This document shows, one piece after another, positions 16,341 to 24,987 of a stretch of 37,488 nucleotides of DNA (the stretch's first letter is position 1; each line of letters starts with the position of its first letter). The DNA lies in NCBI GenBank assembly GCA_903916735.1, contig CAIWXX010000110.1, positions 1 to 37,488 of the forward strand, given 5' to 3'. Under the pieces are notes generated by a model. That model saw only the letters and a list, made by a program, of their open reading frames with translations. It had not been told where the DNA came from and did not search any database. The translations under genes were made by a program, and so were the position numbers. The DNA is from an uncultured Acidobacteriota bacterium (GTDB lineage Bacteria > Acidobacteriota > CAIWXX01).

Positions 16341-17228
16341 TTGGCTAGGAGGCGACTGGGCACATACCTGCATGCGAAAAGGGCGCTTCTCGAAAGAGAA
16401 CTGGACCGCATCCTGCCGCCGATGGAAGGACGCACGGAGAAGGTTCAGAGCGCCATGCGCTATGGTGTCTTAAATGGAGGGAAGCGGTTGAGGCCGATCC
16501 TGACTCTGGCGGTGGCCGAGATCTTCGGGGTTGATGAACGGCAGGCTCTGGTGTCGGGGTGTGCCATAGAACTCGTCCACTGCGCATCTCTCATCCTGGA
16601 TGATCTACCCAGCATGGATGATGCTCAGTTGCGCCGCGGTCGCAAGGCGTGTCATCGGGAGTTCGATGAGAGCACGGCGATTCTGGCTTCATTCGGCCTT
16701 CTCAATCGCGCTTTTCAGGTTTTGCAGGAACTTAAGGGCAAAGGTGTCTCCCAGAAAGCGATCCGGGAATTGACTCTCCTGCTGACAGCGGCCATCGGCA
16801 CCGACGGGCTTATCGGCGGGCAGATCATCGATCTCGAATCGGAAAAATCCATGGATTATGCAACGCTCGAATTCATCCATAGCCATAAAACCATTGCGCT
16901 TTTTCTTGCATCAGCCGAGTTCGGGTGCGTTCTGGGCCGGGCCGGCGGGCGAGATCGTGCCGCCATTCTGCAATACGCAAAACCCCTCGGCCTTGCCTTC
17001 CAGATCCAGGATGATCTCCTCGATGCTCTCAGCACCCCAGAAAAAATCGGCAAAGATGTCAACCGGGATGTGGAGAAAACGACCTTCGTTTCGTTTTGCG
17101 GAATCGAGGGAGCGAGGCAATTGAACCGTGAGCTGATCCAGTCCTCCATTGCATCACTGGCCCCTTTTGGCAAACGAGGTGCTATCCTTGAGGATATCGG
17201 ACGTTTCTCGCTCAGCAGGAGAAGTTGA
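16341..17228 (+). CDS. Short-chain polyprenyl diphosphate synthase
   Basis: 295 residues, typical of farnesyl/geranylgeranyl diphosphate synthases. It condenses isopentenyl diphosphate with allylic diphosphates to supply isoprenoid chains for quinones, carotenoids or lipid carriers. Motifs: GGKRLRPIL (46-54), first aspartate-rich motif D87-D88-L-P-S-M-D93-D94 followed by RRGR, GGQIIDLES, HSHKTIALF, and second aspartate-rich motif Q-D224-D225-L-L-D228. Chain length cannot be read reliably; the bacterial FARM with the two-residue PS insertion fits a type II FPP/GGPP synthase. Start TTG 16341 is used, with GAGGG five bases upstream and no nearby ATG. The C-terminus (FSLSRRS) is slightly shorter than many homologues. 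No other isoprenoid gene is adjacent. Confidence 0.9.
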   Translation: MARRRLGTYLHAKRALLERELDRILPPMEGRTEKVQSAMRYGVLNGGKRLRPILTLAVAEIFGVDERQALVSGCAIELVHCASLILDDLPSMDDAQLRRGRKACHREFDESTAILASFGLLNRAFQVLQELKGKGVSQKAIRELTLLLTAAIGTDGLIGGQIIDLESEKSMDYATLEFIHSHKTIALFLASAEFGCVLGRAGGRDRAAILQYAKPLGLAFQIQDDLLDALSTPEKIGKDVNRDVEKTTFVSFCGIEGARQLNRELIQSSIASLAPFGKRGAILEDIGRFSLSRRS

Positions 17229-17426
17229 ATCGGAAACATCCATCATCTGTCACACGGCCGAAAATCCGGCCCTCTCGTTCTCGGTGGTACGGTGTCTGCT
17301 CATGGACACATGGAAGGCATTGGCTCCCATTGGCGTGCTCGGCGTCGCTGGTGATTTCAAAAGGCGTCAATAAGAGAGTACGAATGCCGACCATTTTAGG
17401 GTAAAATCCACCGAGGAGTGAATAAG

Positions 17427-17987
17427 ATGGGCTTGGAAGTTTCAAAGAAATTTGTTTATGTTATGGCGGCGGTTACCATTGTGATTGGAGCGATTCTCAT
17501 TCTCATCGCATTGAAGAGTCACGAAAATCCACAGGCCATCCGGGATGGCGTCGAATTGACGGAGCTTGACAGCTACTGGAGCCTCAAGGCGGCAAATCCG
17601 GGCGAGGTGACGATGGTGCCGACCATCACTTTCCGTATTCGCAACAAGAGAACAGCCCCTCTGGATTACGTCAAGGTCAACGGAATTTTTACAATCGTCG
17701 GCGAGAACAGGGCACTCGGGGATGCTTTCGCGTATCCGATTCAGGGCGAGCCTTTGCAGAGCAATGTGGCCAGCCCGCAAGTTCGATTGAAATGCAACTA
17801 TGGGTATTCCGCGAGCTCACGACAGGCGTTCCTCAACAACCCTGGGTTTAAGCCGGTGGAAATCAAGATCTTTATTGAATCCCGATCATCGGGACCTGTG
17901 CCCATGGGAACATATCGGATTTCTCGCAGGATCGAGGGTGTCCCAGAGAGCTTTCAGACGGAGCCGAAAGCGATAAAGGTGAAATAA
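17427..17987 (+). CDS. Single-pass membrane protein of unknown function
   Basis: 186 residues from ATG 17427, chosen over the GTG three codons earlier because GAGGAG lies eight bases before it. One N-terminal transmembrane helix (~9-29) anchors a soluble domain outside the membrane. The domain is beta-rich (MVPTITFRIRNKRTAPLDYVKV and VEIKIFIES), suggesting an Ig-like or NTF2-unrelated sandwich. No family was recognised. The ~200 bases upstream, after the polyprenyl synthase, contain a possible -10 (TAAAAT, 17402) without a good -35. It stands 14 bases before the ABC exporter ATPase, so it likely heads that operon and may be an accessory subunit. Confidence 0.75.
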   Translation: MGLEVSKKFVYVMAAVTIVIGAILILIALKSHENPQAIRDGVELTELDSYWSLKAANPGEVTMVPTITFRIRNKRTAPLDYVKVNGIFTIVGENRALGDAFAYPIQGEPLQSNVASPQVRLKCNYGYSASSRQAFLNNPGFKPVEIKIFIESRSSGPVPMGTYRISRRIEGVPESFQTEPKAIKVK

Positions 17988-18001
17988 CCGGGCGGCAAAC
18001 A

Positions 18002-18919
18002 ATGGATGCGATCTCAATAAGAAATCTTTGGAAGGTTTTTCGGAGCGGATTCATCCCCCGGCGACGCACTGTACTCCGTGGCATCAACCTGGACGTCCGG
18101 CAGGGTGAGGTCTTCGCCTTTCTCGGGCCCAATGGAGCCGGCAAAACGACGACGATCAAAACGATCGTCAATCTGATTCGGCCGACGAACGGCGACGTGC
18201 TTATTTTCGGAAAGAAGGCGAGTACCATTGATGCCAGGAGGCGGATCGGATTCCTTCCTGAGAATCCCTATTTCTACCAGTATCTGCGCCCTGTGGAATT
18301 TTTGCAGTTCAATGCAGACCTCTGCGGCTTGCCGCGGCGTGTCTCCCGGACACGCATTCCAGAGCTGCTTCAGCTTGTCGGACTGGGGGATCGTACACAG
18401 CTGCCCATCCGAAAATTCTCGAAGGGAATGGTGCAGCGGCTCGGGATGGCTCAGGCGATGATCAACGACCCTGACCTCCTGATCCTCGATGAACCTCTCA
18501 GCGGGCTCGATCCCATCGGGCGAAAGGAGTTCCGAGATATCATTCTCGATCTCCGGGATCGCGGGAAGACGATTTTCTTCTCATCGCACATTCTGCAGGA
18601 CGCCGAGATGATCTGCCATCGCGCCGCAATCCTGGTTAATGGCGAAGTCCGACGCATCGGGACGCTCGAAGAATTGACGGCGCAAGACATTGCCGGCTAC
18701 GAAATTTCCATCCAGGGATTCGATGCTGACCGTATCAGCGGTCTGGGACGGATCATCGCAACGCAGGACAAGACAATCTTCATCCAGGTATCTGATCAGA
18801 CAGGTCTGGATCGGGCTCTCTCCGAAATTCCTGCACGGGGGGGACAGATCCAATCGGTGATCCCTCGGCGGAAAACCCTGGAGGACGTCTTCATGGGGGA
18901 GGTTCAGAAAAAGTCATGA
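18002..18919 (+). CDS. ABC-2 type transporter ATPase
   Basis: 305 residues. Walker A LGPNGAGKTTT (~41-51), Q-loop region GFLPENPYFYQYL, signature FSKGMVQRLG (the Ser-Lys-Gly-Met variant common in ABC-2 exporters), Walker B LLILDEPLSGLDP, and H-loop SSHIL are intact. The C-terminal ~70 residues match the accessory region of export-type ATPases, ending in the usual LEDVFMGE-like motif. It powers the permease encoded next, whose ATG overlaps this stop by four bases. The substrate is unknown; homologues export polysaccharides, drugs or membrane components. Confidence 0.93.
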   Translation: MDAISIRNLWKVFRSGFIPRRRTVLRGINLDVRQGEVFAFLGPNGAGKTTTIKTIVNLIRPTNGDVLIFGKKASTIDARRRIGFLPENPYFYQYLRPVEFLQFNADLCGLPRRVSRTRIPELLQLVGLGDRTQLPIRKFSKGMVQRLGMAQAMINDPDLLILDEPLSGLDPIGRKEFRDIILDLRDRGKTIFFSSHILQDAEMICHRAAILVNGEVRRIGTLEELTAQDIAGYEISIQGFDADRISGLGRIIATQDKTIFIQVSDQTGLDRALSEIPARGGQIQSVIPRRKTLEDVFMGEVQKKS

Positions 18920-19689
18920 AGCCAATCGCCATCGCCGCCATTGCGCTGACATCCTTCCGCGAAGCTGTTCGTGACAAGATCCTCTATCTGCTCCTCTTCT
19001 TCGGACTCCTTCTGATTGCCACATCGCGGGTTATTTCATGGCTGACGGTCGGAGCCGAGATCAAGATCATCATCGATATCGGGCTCGCCGGCGTCTCTAT
19101 CTTCGGCGTGCTGGTGTCGATCTTTATCGGCATCAGCATCGTGCATAAGGAGATCGAGCACAAGACGATTTACACGATCATTCCCAAGCCCATCCACCGG
19201 TACCAATTTATCCTTGGCAAGTTCGCCGGTCTCGCCATCACACTCCTCCTCAACGTCATTGTCATGTCGGCAATGCTTCAGATTGCGATTTTCTTGAAAA
19301 CGTGGAGCTGGAATTTCCCGGTTTTTCGGGCCTGCGTGCTGATCTTGTTTGAGTTGCTGGTTATTGTATCGATCGCCATCCTCTTCTCGAGCTTTTCGAC
19401 GCCCATTCTCAGCTTTCTTCTGACACTGATGCTCTACTTGATCGGGCACATTAGCTACAATCTGATCGGCCTTGCACAGAAAGCCCCAGGAACTCTACTG
19501 CCGATCTTGCTCAAGGTGCTTTATTACGTTCTTCCAAACCTAGAAAACTTCAATCTCAAAACGGCTGCGGTTCACAATCTCCCGGTGCCCCCTGGTTTTG
19601 TCTGGGCATCAATCCAGTATGGGTTACTCTATACAGCTGTCGTCCTTCTCCTCTCGATCACCATTTTCCAGAAAAGGGATTTTTCCTAG
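18916..19689 (+). CDS. ABC-2 type transporter permease
   Basis: 257 residues with about six transmembrane helices (near 20-40, 47-70, 95-120, 135-155, 160-185 and 230-252). Between the second and third lies the cytoplasmic segment HKEIEHKTIYTIIPKPIHRYQFILGK, a hallmark of ABC-2 permeases of the NatB/CcmB-like type. It shares a four-base overlap with the ATPase gene and its stop is directly followed by the next start, so the three are tightly coupled. Substrate unknown. Confidence 0.9.
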   Translation: MKPIAIAAIALTSFREAVRDKILYLLLFFGLLLIATSRVISWLTVGAEIKIIIDIGLAGVSIFGVLVSIFIGISIVHKEIEHKTIYTIIPKPIHRYQFILGKFAGLAITLLLNVIVMSAMLQIAIFLKTWSWNFPVFRACVLILFELLVIVSIAILFSSFSTPILSFLLTLMLYLIGHISYNLIGLAQKAPGTLLPILLKVLYYVLPNLENFNLKTAAVHNLPVPPGFVWASIQYGLLYTAVVLLLSITIFQKRDFS

Positions 19690-20541
19690 GTGAGACGGAT
19701 TTTTGCATTCGCGTTTTTCTCACTACTTGCGACATGTATTTTCCGTGTGCAGGCGATGCTGGATGTACTCCGAAAAGATCTGCCTGCCGGCTATGAAATT
19801 CTCTACCTTCCTTCCGGAAAATATTTGCAACTCCTCACATTTGGATATCAGGGGGTCTTTGCGGATTTCGTGTATCTCTGGTCCATTCAATATACGACCA
19901 ACCTTGAGGATCCGGATCGGTTCAAAAATATTGAGCAGATGTACAAAATTATCAACGAACTGGACCCGCAGTATGTCGATCCTTATCAGATCGGCGCAAT
20001 GGAAATGATTTACGAATTGCGAAATCCAGAGATGGCTTTCCGCTTGCTTGATCGGGGAATTCGGAATCTGCCCAATAACTGGTCGATAGCAATGGACGCG
20101 GGGTTCTATGCTTATATGCAGGAGAAAGATTATGATCGTGCCGTAAAATACTTTGATATCGCGCTCTCTTGCCCGGATGCCCCCACTCTCATCCATAGGC
20201 TCAGGGCGGACATGTTCCGGCGAAAAGGGGATCTCGTGACGGCGAGGAATTTTTGGGGGGAAATCTATAAAACGGCCGTTGATGAGCGAACAAAGCGTAT
20301 TTCCTATAATCATTACTTCGATCTGGTGCAGGATGTGGATATTGCACAACTTCGCCATGCCATCGATGCCTATACGACTGCCACAGGGCATCGTCCAGCT
20401 CGATTATCGCGGCTCATTGAAGAGGGATTTCTTCAGCAGCTTCCACGGAACCTTGAGGGAGAGGATTATCTTTACGATCCTCGAACTGGGAAGATCGACC
20501 CGCCGACGCCGTTTAAGCTCAATAGGCAAGAGGCCCGGTGA
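19690..20541 (+). CDS. Exported TPR-like protein
   Basis: 283 residues starting at GTG 19690, immediately after the permease stop. The N-terminus is a signal peptide or single anchor (residues ~3-22). Residues ~75-190 contain helical TPR-type repeats: NNWSIAMDAGFYAYMQEKDYDRAVKYFDIAL has the A-x-F-Y-A-Y and ALxx spacing of a TPR unit. The C-terminus (RPARLSRLIEEGFL... YLYDPRTGKI) resembles the end segment of pseudopilin-like and secretion-associated proteins. Position between an ABC exporter and prepilin peptidase suggests an envelope assembly or export role; this is context only. Confidence 0.8.
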   Translation: MRRIFAFAFFSLLATCIFRVQAMLDVLRKDLPAGYEILYLPSGKYLQLLTFGYQGVFADFVYLWSIQYTTNLEDPDRFKNIEQMYKIINELDPQYVDPYQIGAMEMIYELRNPEMAFRLLDRGIRNLPNNWSIAMDAGFYAYMQEKDYDRAVKYFDIALSCPDAPTLIHRLRADMFRRKGDLVTARNFWGEIYKTAVDERTKRISYNHYFDLVQDVDIAQLRHAIDAYTTATGHRPARLSRLIEEGFLQQLPRNLEGEDYLYDPRTGKIDPPTPFKLNRQEAR

Positions 20542-21353
20542 TCTGGCTCCCGCCGATTTTCTACGCCATCTGGCTTTTGATTTTCGGTCTCTGCATTGGG
20601 AGCTTTCTGAATGTATGCATTGCGCGGATTCCCGAAGGCCGCTCCATCGTCACGCCCCCCTCCACGTGCCCATCCTGTTCAGCCCGTATTCGCTGGTATG
20701 ACAATATCCCTCTATTGAGCTATCTCATATTGCTCGGCCGATGCCGTCGATGTCACACCCGGATTTCACCTGTCTATCCGCTTGTCGAGCTGGCTGGGGG
20801 GTTGATATTCTTTTCACTCTTCCTGAAAAATTCCTTCTCGGCGGAAATGGTGCGAGGGGCCGTCTTTCTTTGCTGCCTACTTGTTCTCTTCTTCGTCGAC
20901 CTCCATCATATGCTTCTTCCGAACGTCGTCACGCTGCCCTGCGCCGTTATCGGCATCCTTTTCGCGCTTTTTCACGCGTCGCCGATATCGCTTCTGGACG
21001 CGCTGGGAGGCGGCGTTGGAGGGGCGCTTTTTTTGATGTCCATCATGGGCCTCTATTATCTTTTTCGAGGGCGCCTCGGCATGGGGTGGGGTGATGTCAA
21101 AATGATGTTGGCGATCGGCGCGTTCCTCGGGGTCAAGGGAATGTTCCTCACGTTGATCTGCGCCTGTTGCGCTGGAGCCTTCTACGGCCTTTTCCTTTTG
21201 CTCTTTTATGGAAAGAAACTCGATCACGCTCTCCCGTTCGGCTCTTTCCTCGCACCGGCCGCAGCCCTTATTTACTTCGGAGGAGACCGGCTCTTCGAAT
21301 TATATGTATCGGTTCTCCAACAATATCTTGTCCCGGAATTCATTTTACGATGA
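20538..21353 (+). CDS. pilD: Prepilin peptidase / N-methyltransferase
   Basis: 271 residues, full length for the bifunctional PilD/GspO family. It cleaves type IV prepilins and type II secretion pseudopilins and methylates the new N-terminus. The N-terminal methyltransferase part has LCIGSFLNVCIARIPEG and the paired zinc cysteines C44-x2-C47 and C69-x2-C72. The catalytic aspartates are D121 (FFVDLHHMLLPN) and D186 (GMGWGDVKM), the GxGD aspartic protease signature. About eight transmembrane helices follow the usual pattern. The GTG start overlaps the previous stop by four bases. No pilin gene is present in the window, so it must act on substrates encoded elsewhere. Confidence 0.94.
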   Translation: MIWLPPIFYAIWLLIFGLCIGSFLNVCIARIPEGRSIVTPPSTCPSCSARIRWYDNIPLLSYLILLGRCRRCHTRISPVYPLVELAGGLIFFSLFLKNSFSAEMVRGAVFLCCLLVLFFVDLHHMLLPNVVTLPCAVIGILFALFHASPISLLDALGGGVGGALFLMSIMGLYYLFRGRLGMGWGDVKMMLAIGAFLGVKGMFLTLICACCAGAFYGLFLLLFYGKKLDHALPFGSFLAPAAALIYFGGDRLFELYVSVLQQYLVPEFILR

Positions 21354-21411
21354 TATCTTCGATGAACTCCTCTCGGCACATTGATCGCTGCTCTATCAGG
21401 AGTTGCTAGAG

Positions 21412-23289
21412 GTGGACCCCATTCTGACGGATCGACAACGGCGGCTTCTCATGCTCGCGGTCGTCATTTCGATGCTCCTTATCGATGGCCATGCCCTGCG
21501 AATATTCCTGTCCGCCCGGAAGTTTCTCGAAGCCCAACGCAAGTCCCATATGACGATTCTGACTTCGGTTCTGAAAAGAGAAATTTCAATCGACCGCAAT
21601 CTCTCTTCTGAGTCCGGCGGGGTCGCCGATTCATCGAAAATGCAACCGGTTCTTGCAGTCCTTGGCACTCGATACGGCTTTCTTTCAGTCGAGATCCTTG
21701 ACGATCGCGGGCTTCTCATCGCTGCGTCGCAGAGTGGCCGGCCTCTCATGGTGCCGGATAATTTTTTCGGAATTCCTTCAGATAAGCGCCACCTTCTCCT
21801 CGAAAAAGGCCAGGTCCAGTATTCGGTCCCAACCTCAGCGTCCTCGGATGATCTTCAGATCGTCAGCCTCTATGTTCCGTTTCAATCTGCTCGCCATCAT
21901 GCGATTCTCAAGGCGACTTTCGTTGACGAGAGCCTCTCCCGTGTCGGGCAGATTTCGCATGATATCGTGATCTATCAACTTCTGGGGATTGGTGTCACCA
22001 TCCTGCTTCTCGTTCTCGTGGGCATGTGGATCCTGCTCCCTTATCGCAGAATTCTTCGAACCGCCCGCCGGGCTCGCGCCGAAGTGCTTCCAGACCAGGA
22101 GATGCCGCGCGATGACAACGCCATGATGATTTCCTCTTTCCATGGAGTCATTGCTCGTTTAAAAGAAAAGGAGAAGGAACTGACGGAGTTGTCCCGCATC
22201 GACCGCGAAAAGGCCGAAACTGCGGCGAGAATGAGCACCGATATGCTGCAGCAGATGGACGCATCGGTTTTTCAGTTCTCCAGTCAGGGACGTGTCCTGC
22301 AATGCAACCGCTCTGCTTCAGATCTTTTCGGCGCTCCGTCGCTTGTCCTATTCAACCAGCATTATCTCAAACTCTTTGATGGCGAGCATGAATGGCGGCA
22401 GATGATCGAAAATGCACTCCGGCTAGGGCTCAAGGAGCAGGATCGGCTTCTTTCATGGAAGGCCCGAGGTGAGAGGCAGGTCTTCCGTGTCAGCGTGAGC
22501 CCTGTGGCTGAGCCGGATGGAAAGAGGGGCGCTTTGTGCATCATTGCGGATGTCACGGAGAAGAACCGGCTCGAACAACAGCTTGCGGAGAAGGAAAAAT
22601 TAGCGGCACTTGGTGAGATGGCGGGAGGACTGGCGCATGAAGTCCGAAACTCGCTAGGGACCATTGTCGGTTTGATGCGGTTAATCGATACCCACGAGAT
22701 GCTGTCTGCAGATGCGGCGCGGGCTGACATCACCGATAATGAACGGTTCCAATTCATGATGAAAAAAGAGGTCCGGGAATTAAACCGCATCGTCACCGAC
22801 TTCCTGGACTTCACCCGCCCAATATCGCTCCGGCTCGATCGAATCGATTGCGGCGAGGTTCTTCGGCATTGTCTGGAGGAGATCAGGGCTCAGTTCCCCG
22901 ATCGTGCCGATGATGTTCAAGTGGAAGGGCAATTCGCGCCAATCCAGGGAGACGATGCTCAACTGCGGCAGGCTTTCTTCAATTTGATCAAGAATGGTAT
23001 CGAATCGGGCACCAACGTCCGTGTGATTGTGAGCTCAACTGTGGATGCGGCGACTAATACTCTGTGCCTGCGGTTTCACGACACAGGAGCCGGGATCAAC
23101 GCTGATGACATTGAAAGGATTTTCATTCCCTTTTACACGACCAAGGAATCCGGTTATGGCATCGGACTCGCCATCGTCAAGAAAACCATCCTTGAGCATT
23201 CAGGTCGTATCGAGGTCACGAGCACCCCCGGCGAAGGGACTATTTTCACGATTTTTCTTCCGATTGTGCCGGCGTCGTCGTGCCCCTAG
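21412..23289 (+). CDS. Membrane PAS sensor histidine kinase
   Basis: About 625 residues from GTG 21412, which has AGGAG nine bases upstream; the in-frame TTG at 21403 abuts that site. Helix ~11-30, an extracytoplasmic sensor of ~150 residues, helix ~183-206, a HAMP-like/coiled segment, and a PAS domain (~270-390). The HisKA phosphoacceptor is H409 in LAHEVRNSLG. The HATPase domain has N (FFNLIKNGIESG, ~525), G1 DTGAGI (~556), F-box FIPFYTTK and G2 GYGIGLAIV. The architecture resembles PilS/AtoS/ZraS-type kinases that pair with NtrC-like regulators. No receiver gene is adjacent. It follows prepilin peptidase by 58 bases. Partnering with the NtrC-like regulator at 25873 is possible, but that one has its own kinase. 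Confidence 0.9.
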   Translation: MDPILTDRQRRLLMLAVVISMLLIDGHALRIFLSARKFLEAQRKSHMTILTSVLKREISIDRNLSSESGGVADSSKMQPVLAVLGTRYGFLSVEILDDRGLLIAASQSGRPLMVPDNFFGIPSDKRHLLLEKGQVQYSVPTSASSDDLQIVSLYVPFQSARHHAILKATFVDESLSRVGQISHDIVIYQLLGIGVTILLLVLVGMWILLPYRRILRTARRARAEVLPDQEMPRDDNAMMISSFHGVIARLKEKEKELTELSRIDREKAETAARMSTDMLQQMDASVFQFSSQGRVLQCNRSASDLFGAPSLVLFNQHYLKLFDGEHEWRQMIENALRLGLKEQDRLLSWKARGERQVFRVSVSPVAEPDGKRGALCIIADVTEKNRLEQQLAEKEKLAALGEMAGGLAHEVRNSLGTIVGLMRLIDTHEMLSADAARADITDNERFQFMMKKEVRELNRIVTDFLDFTRPISLRLDRIDCGEVLRHCLEEIRAQFPDRADDVQVEGQFAPIQGDDAQLRQAFFNLIKNGIESGTNVRVIVSSTVDAATNTLCLRFHDTGAGINADDIERIFIPFYTTKESGYGIGLAIVKKTILEHSGRIEVTSTPGEGTIFTIFLPIVPASSCP

Positions 23290-23375
23290 AAAGGGCTCGC
23301 CGACGGGCTTAGTGTCTAATCGGTAAAATCTGTGCACAAAATGGCAAGACCTGTGATAGGGCATAATCGTGAATT

Positions 23376-23486
23376 CCTCTCAGGAAGCCAGGAAGAAAGG
23401 AATGCAGGAATGGCTTATGAAACCACCGCTGCTGGTCGACATAACAATCCGTTCCTGCTTTCTTCTCTTCCTGCATTCCTGAGAGG
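23376..23486. repeat. Palindromic intergenic repeat (CAGGAATGCAGGAA type)
   Basis: Arms 23376-23410 and 23452-23486 are inverted copies with a few mismatches (both open with CCTCTCAGGAA when read inward), around a 41-base spacer. Within the arms the words AGGAA and GCAGGAA recur. It occupies the gap between the histidine kinase and the glycosyltransferase genes. No coding sequence is seen. It resembles interspersed palindromes found in environmental genomes; family membership is not established. Confidence 0.65.
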
Positions 23487-23549
23487 TTCGGGAGCGATGG
23501 TTGTCGAAGCCGGCTTGTTTGGTTGCGGCTATGCCGCGTTAGGGTTTCG

Positions 23550-24698
23550 ATGAGAATTTTGCATATCACTCCTTTTTATGCACCCGCGTGGGCGTACGGA
23601 GGAATTCCACGGGCTGTCTCGTCTCTGGCCCGTGCCCAGTACGCTCTCCCTGGAATCGAGGTTGAAGTGGCGACAACGGATGTGTTGGATGCCCGACACC
23701 GTTTCCATGGCGCCGCGGCGAACGTCCATTATTTCAAGAATGTCTGTAACAGCTGGGCCTATAACTCCATGTTGCTTCTGCCGATGGGATTCCGGAACTT
23801 CCTGGAAGAGCAACTTCAATCCTTTGATATCGTCCATCTGCACGGATGCCGACATCTCCTGAATGAAATATTTGTCCGTCGTCCCGAGCGTCCACCTTAT
23901 GTCCTTTCGCCGCATGGGACACTGCCGCGTATTGAAACGAAGATATTGCTGAAAGGCCTGTGGGATCGCCTTTTCGGCCGGGGCGTCGTTGACGGTGCAT
24001 CAAGGGTGCTGGCATTGACTTCAGCCGAGGCGACTCGGTTCGAAGGGATTGATTCTCATCGAATACGAATCCTCCCGAATATAGTCGAAGATCCTGCATC
24101 CAAGAAAGACATACCTTTGCAGCAGGCTTCCTTTGCCTCCACTTTCGGAATCAACTCCCCCTATCTGCTGTATCTCGGTAAACTCACCCCGAGAAAACAT
24201 GTTGACACTTTGCTCCAGGCCTTCTCATCTCTCAATCTCCCGGACGTGATTTTGGTCATCGCCGGGAATGACATGGGGAGTGGCCGCCGGCTGCGCGCTC
24301 TTTCGCGCGAGCTGTCAATTGAAAAACGAGTCTCCTTCACAGGACTCTTAATCGGCAGGCACCGGCGCGAGGCCCTGGCCGGGGCCGAGCTCCTTGTATA
24401 CCCCGGTGAACACGAGGTCTTTGGGCTGGTGCCTTTTGAGGGGCTCTTCGCGGGTGTCGTGCCGATTGTCTCTGATGATAGCGGCTGTGGAGAATTGATC
24501 CAAGAAGGGGCATGTGGATATCGGTTCCACCGGGGAGATGCGTTGGATCTCACTCGCGTCATCGCCGGCGCACTTCATGATCGCCACGGCCGATCTCAAA
24601 TGATCCAACGGGCTCAGGTGTTTCTTCGCCGATTTGCGCCCGAATCCGTCGCAGAGACTTCTCTGGAGATCTACCGAGAAGCTCTTCGACATCAATAG
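23550..24698 (+). CDS. GT4-type glycosyltransferase
   Basis: About 382 residues from ATG 23550, where the conserved MRILHITPFYAP begins; a TTG nine codons earlier adds no conserved residues. The N-terminal Rossmann domain has the GG loop (AYGGIPRAVSSLA) and DIVHLHG. The C-terminal domain has LLYLGKLTPRKHVDTLLQAF and the nucleotide-sugar motif EHEVFGLVPFEGL, the E-x7-E signature of GT-B retaining enzymes in GT4. It likely transfers a sugar in capsule, lipopolysaccharide or exopolysaccharide synthesis; donor and acceptor are not readable. It stands alone, preceded by a palindromic repeat, with no sugar-pathway genes beside it. Confidence 0.9.
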   Translation: MRILHITPFYAPAWAYGGIPRAVSSLARAQYALPGIEVEVATTDVLDARHRFHGAAANVHYFKNVCNSWAYNSMLLLPMGFRNFLEEQLQSFDIVHLHGCRHLLNEIFVRRPERPPYVLSPHGTLPRIETKILLKGLWDRLFGRGVVDGASRVLALTSAEATRFEGIDSHRIRILPNIVEDPASKKDIPLQQASFASTFGINSPYLLYLGKLTPRKHVDTLLQAFSSLNLPDVILVIAGNDMGSGRRLRALSRELSIEKRVSFTGLLIGRHRREALAGAELLVYPGEHEVFGLVPFEGLFAGVVPIVSDDSGCGELIQEGACGYRFHRGDALDLTRVIAGALHDRHGRSQMIQRAQVFLRRFAPESVAETSLEIYREALRHQ

Positions 24699-24941
24699 AC
24701 GTGCCTCTTCCTTGTTGATTCGCACTGAGTCCCTTCACGATCACCGTCGCCGATTGACTCTTCATATCAACTCAAACAAATCACTATTTCCGTGAGTGAG
24801 CTCATCTCTTCCGTTCATGTCATCATGAAATAGCGGTGTCGGCATATCTTTCATTGTGCAGGTTATTTGAGAATGGCTGCGCCATACGATTGCCTTTGCA
24901 CCCGAAGGCGATGCTTCCAGATGTCACAGCAGGGAAATGAG

Positions 24942-24969
24942 TTGGCTCGACAATCAGCAGTGATATAAT
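24942..24969 (+). promoter_or_regulatory. Extended -10 sigma-70 promoter of htpX
   Basis: TTGGCT (24942-24947), a 16-base spacer, and consensus TATAAT (24964-24969) preceded by TGA, an extended -10 (TGn). Transcription from about 24976 leaves a 12-base leader carrying GGAGGAG before the ATG. The rest of the gap (24699-24941) shows nothing recognisable. Confidence 0.65.
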
Positions 24970-24987
24970 TATTCTTCGGAGGAGTGA

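Noticed and set aside
24775-24800. CRP-like half sites near GTGAGTGAGCTCA upstream of htpX
   Set aside because: Only about seven of ten consensus positions match, and it lies some 150 bases from the well-defined htpX promoter.
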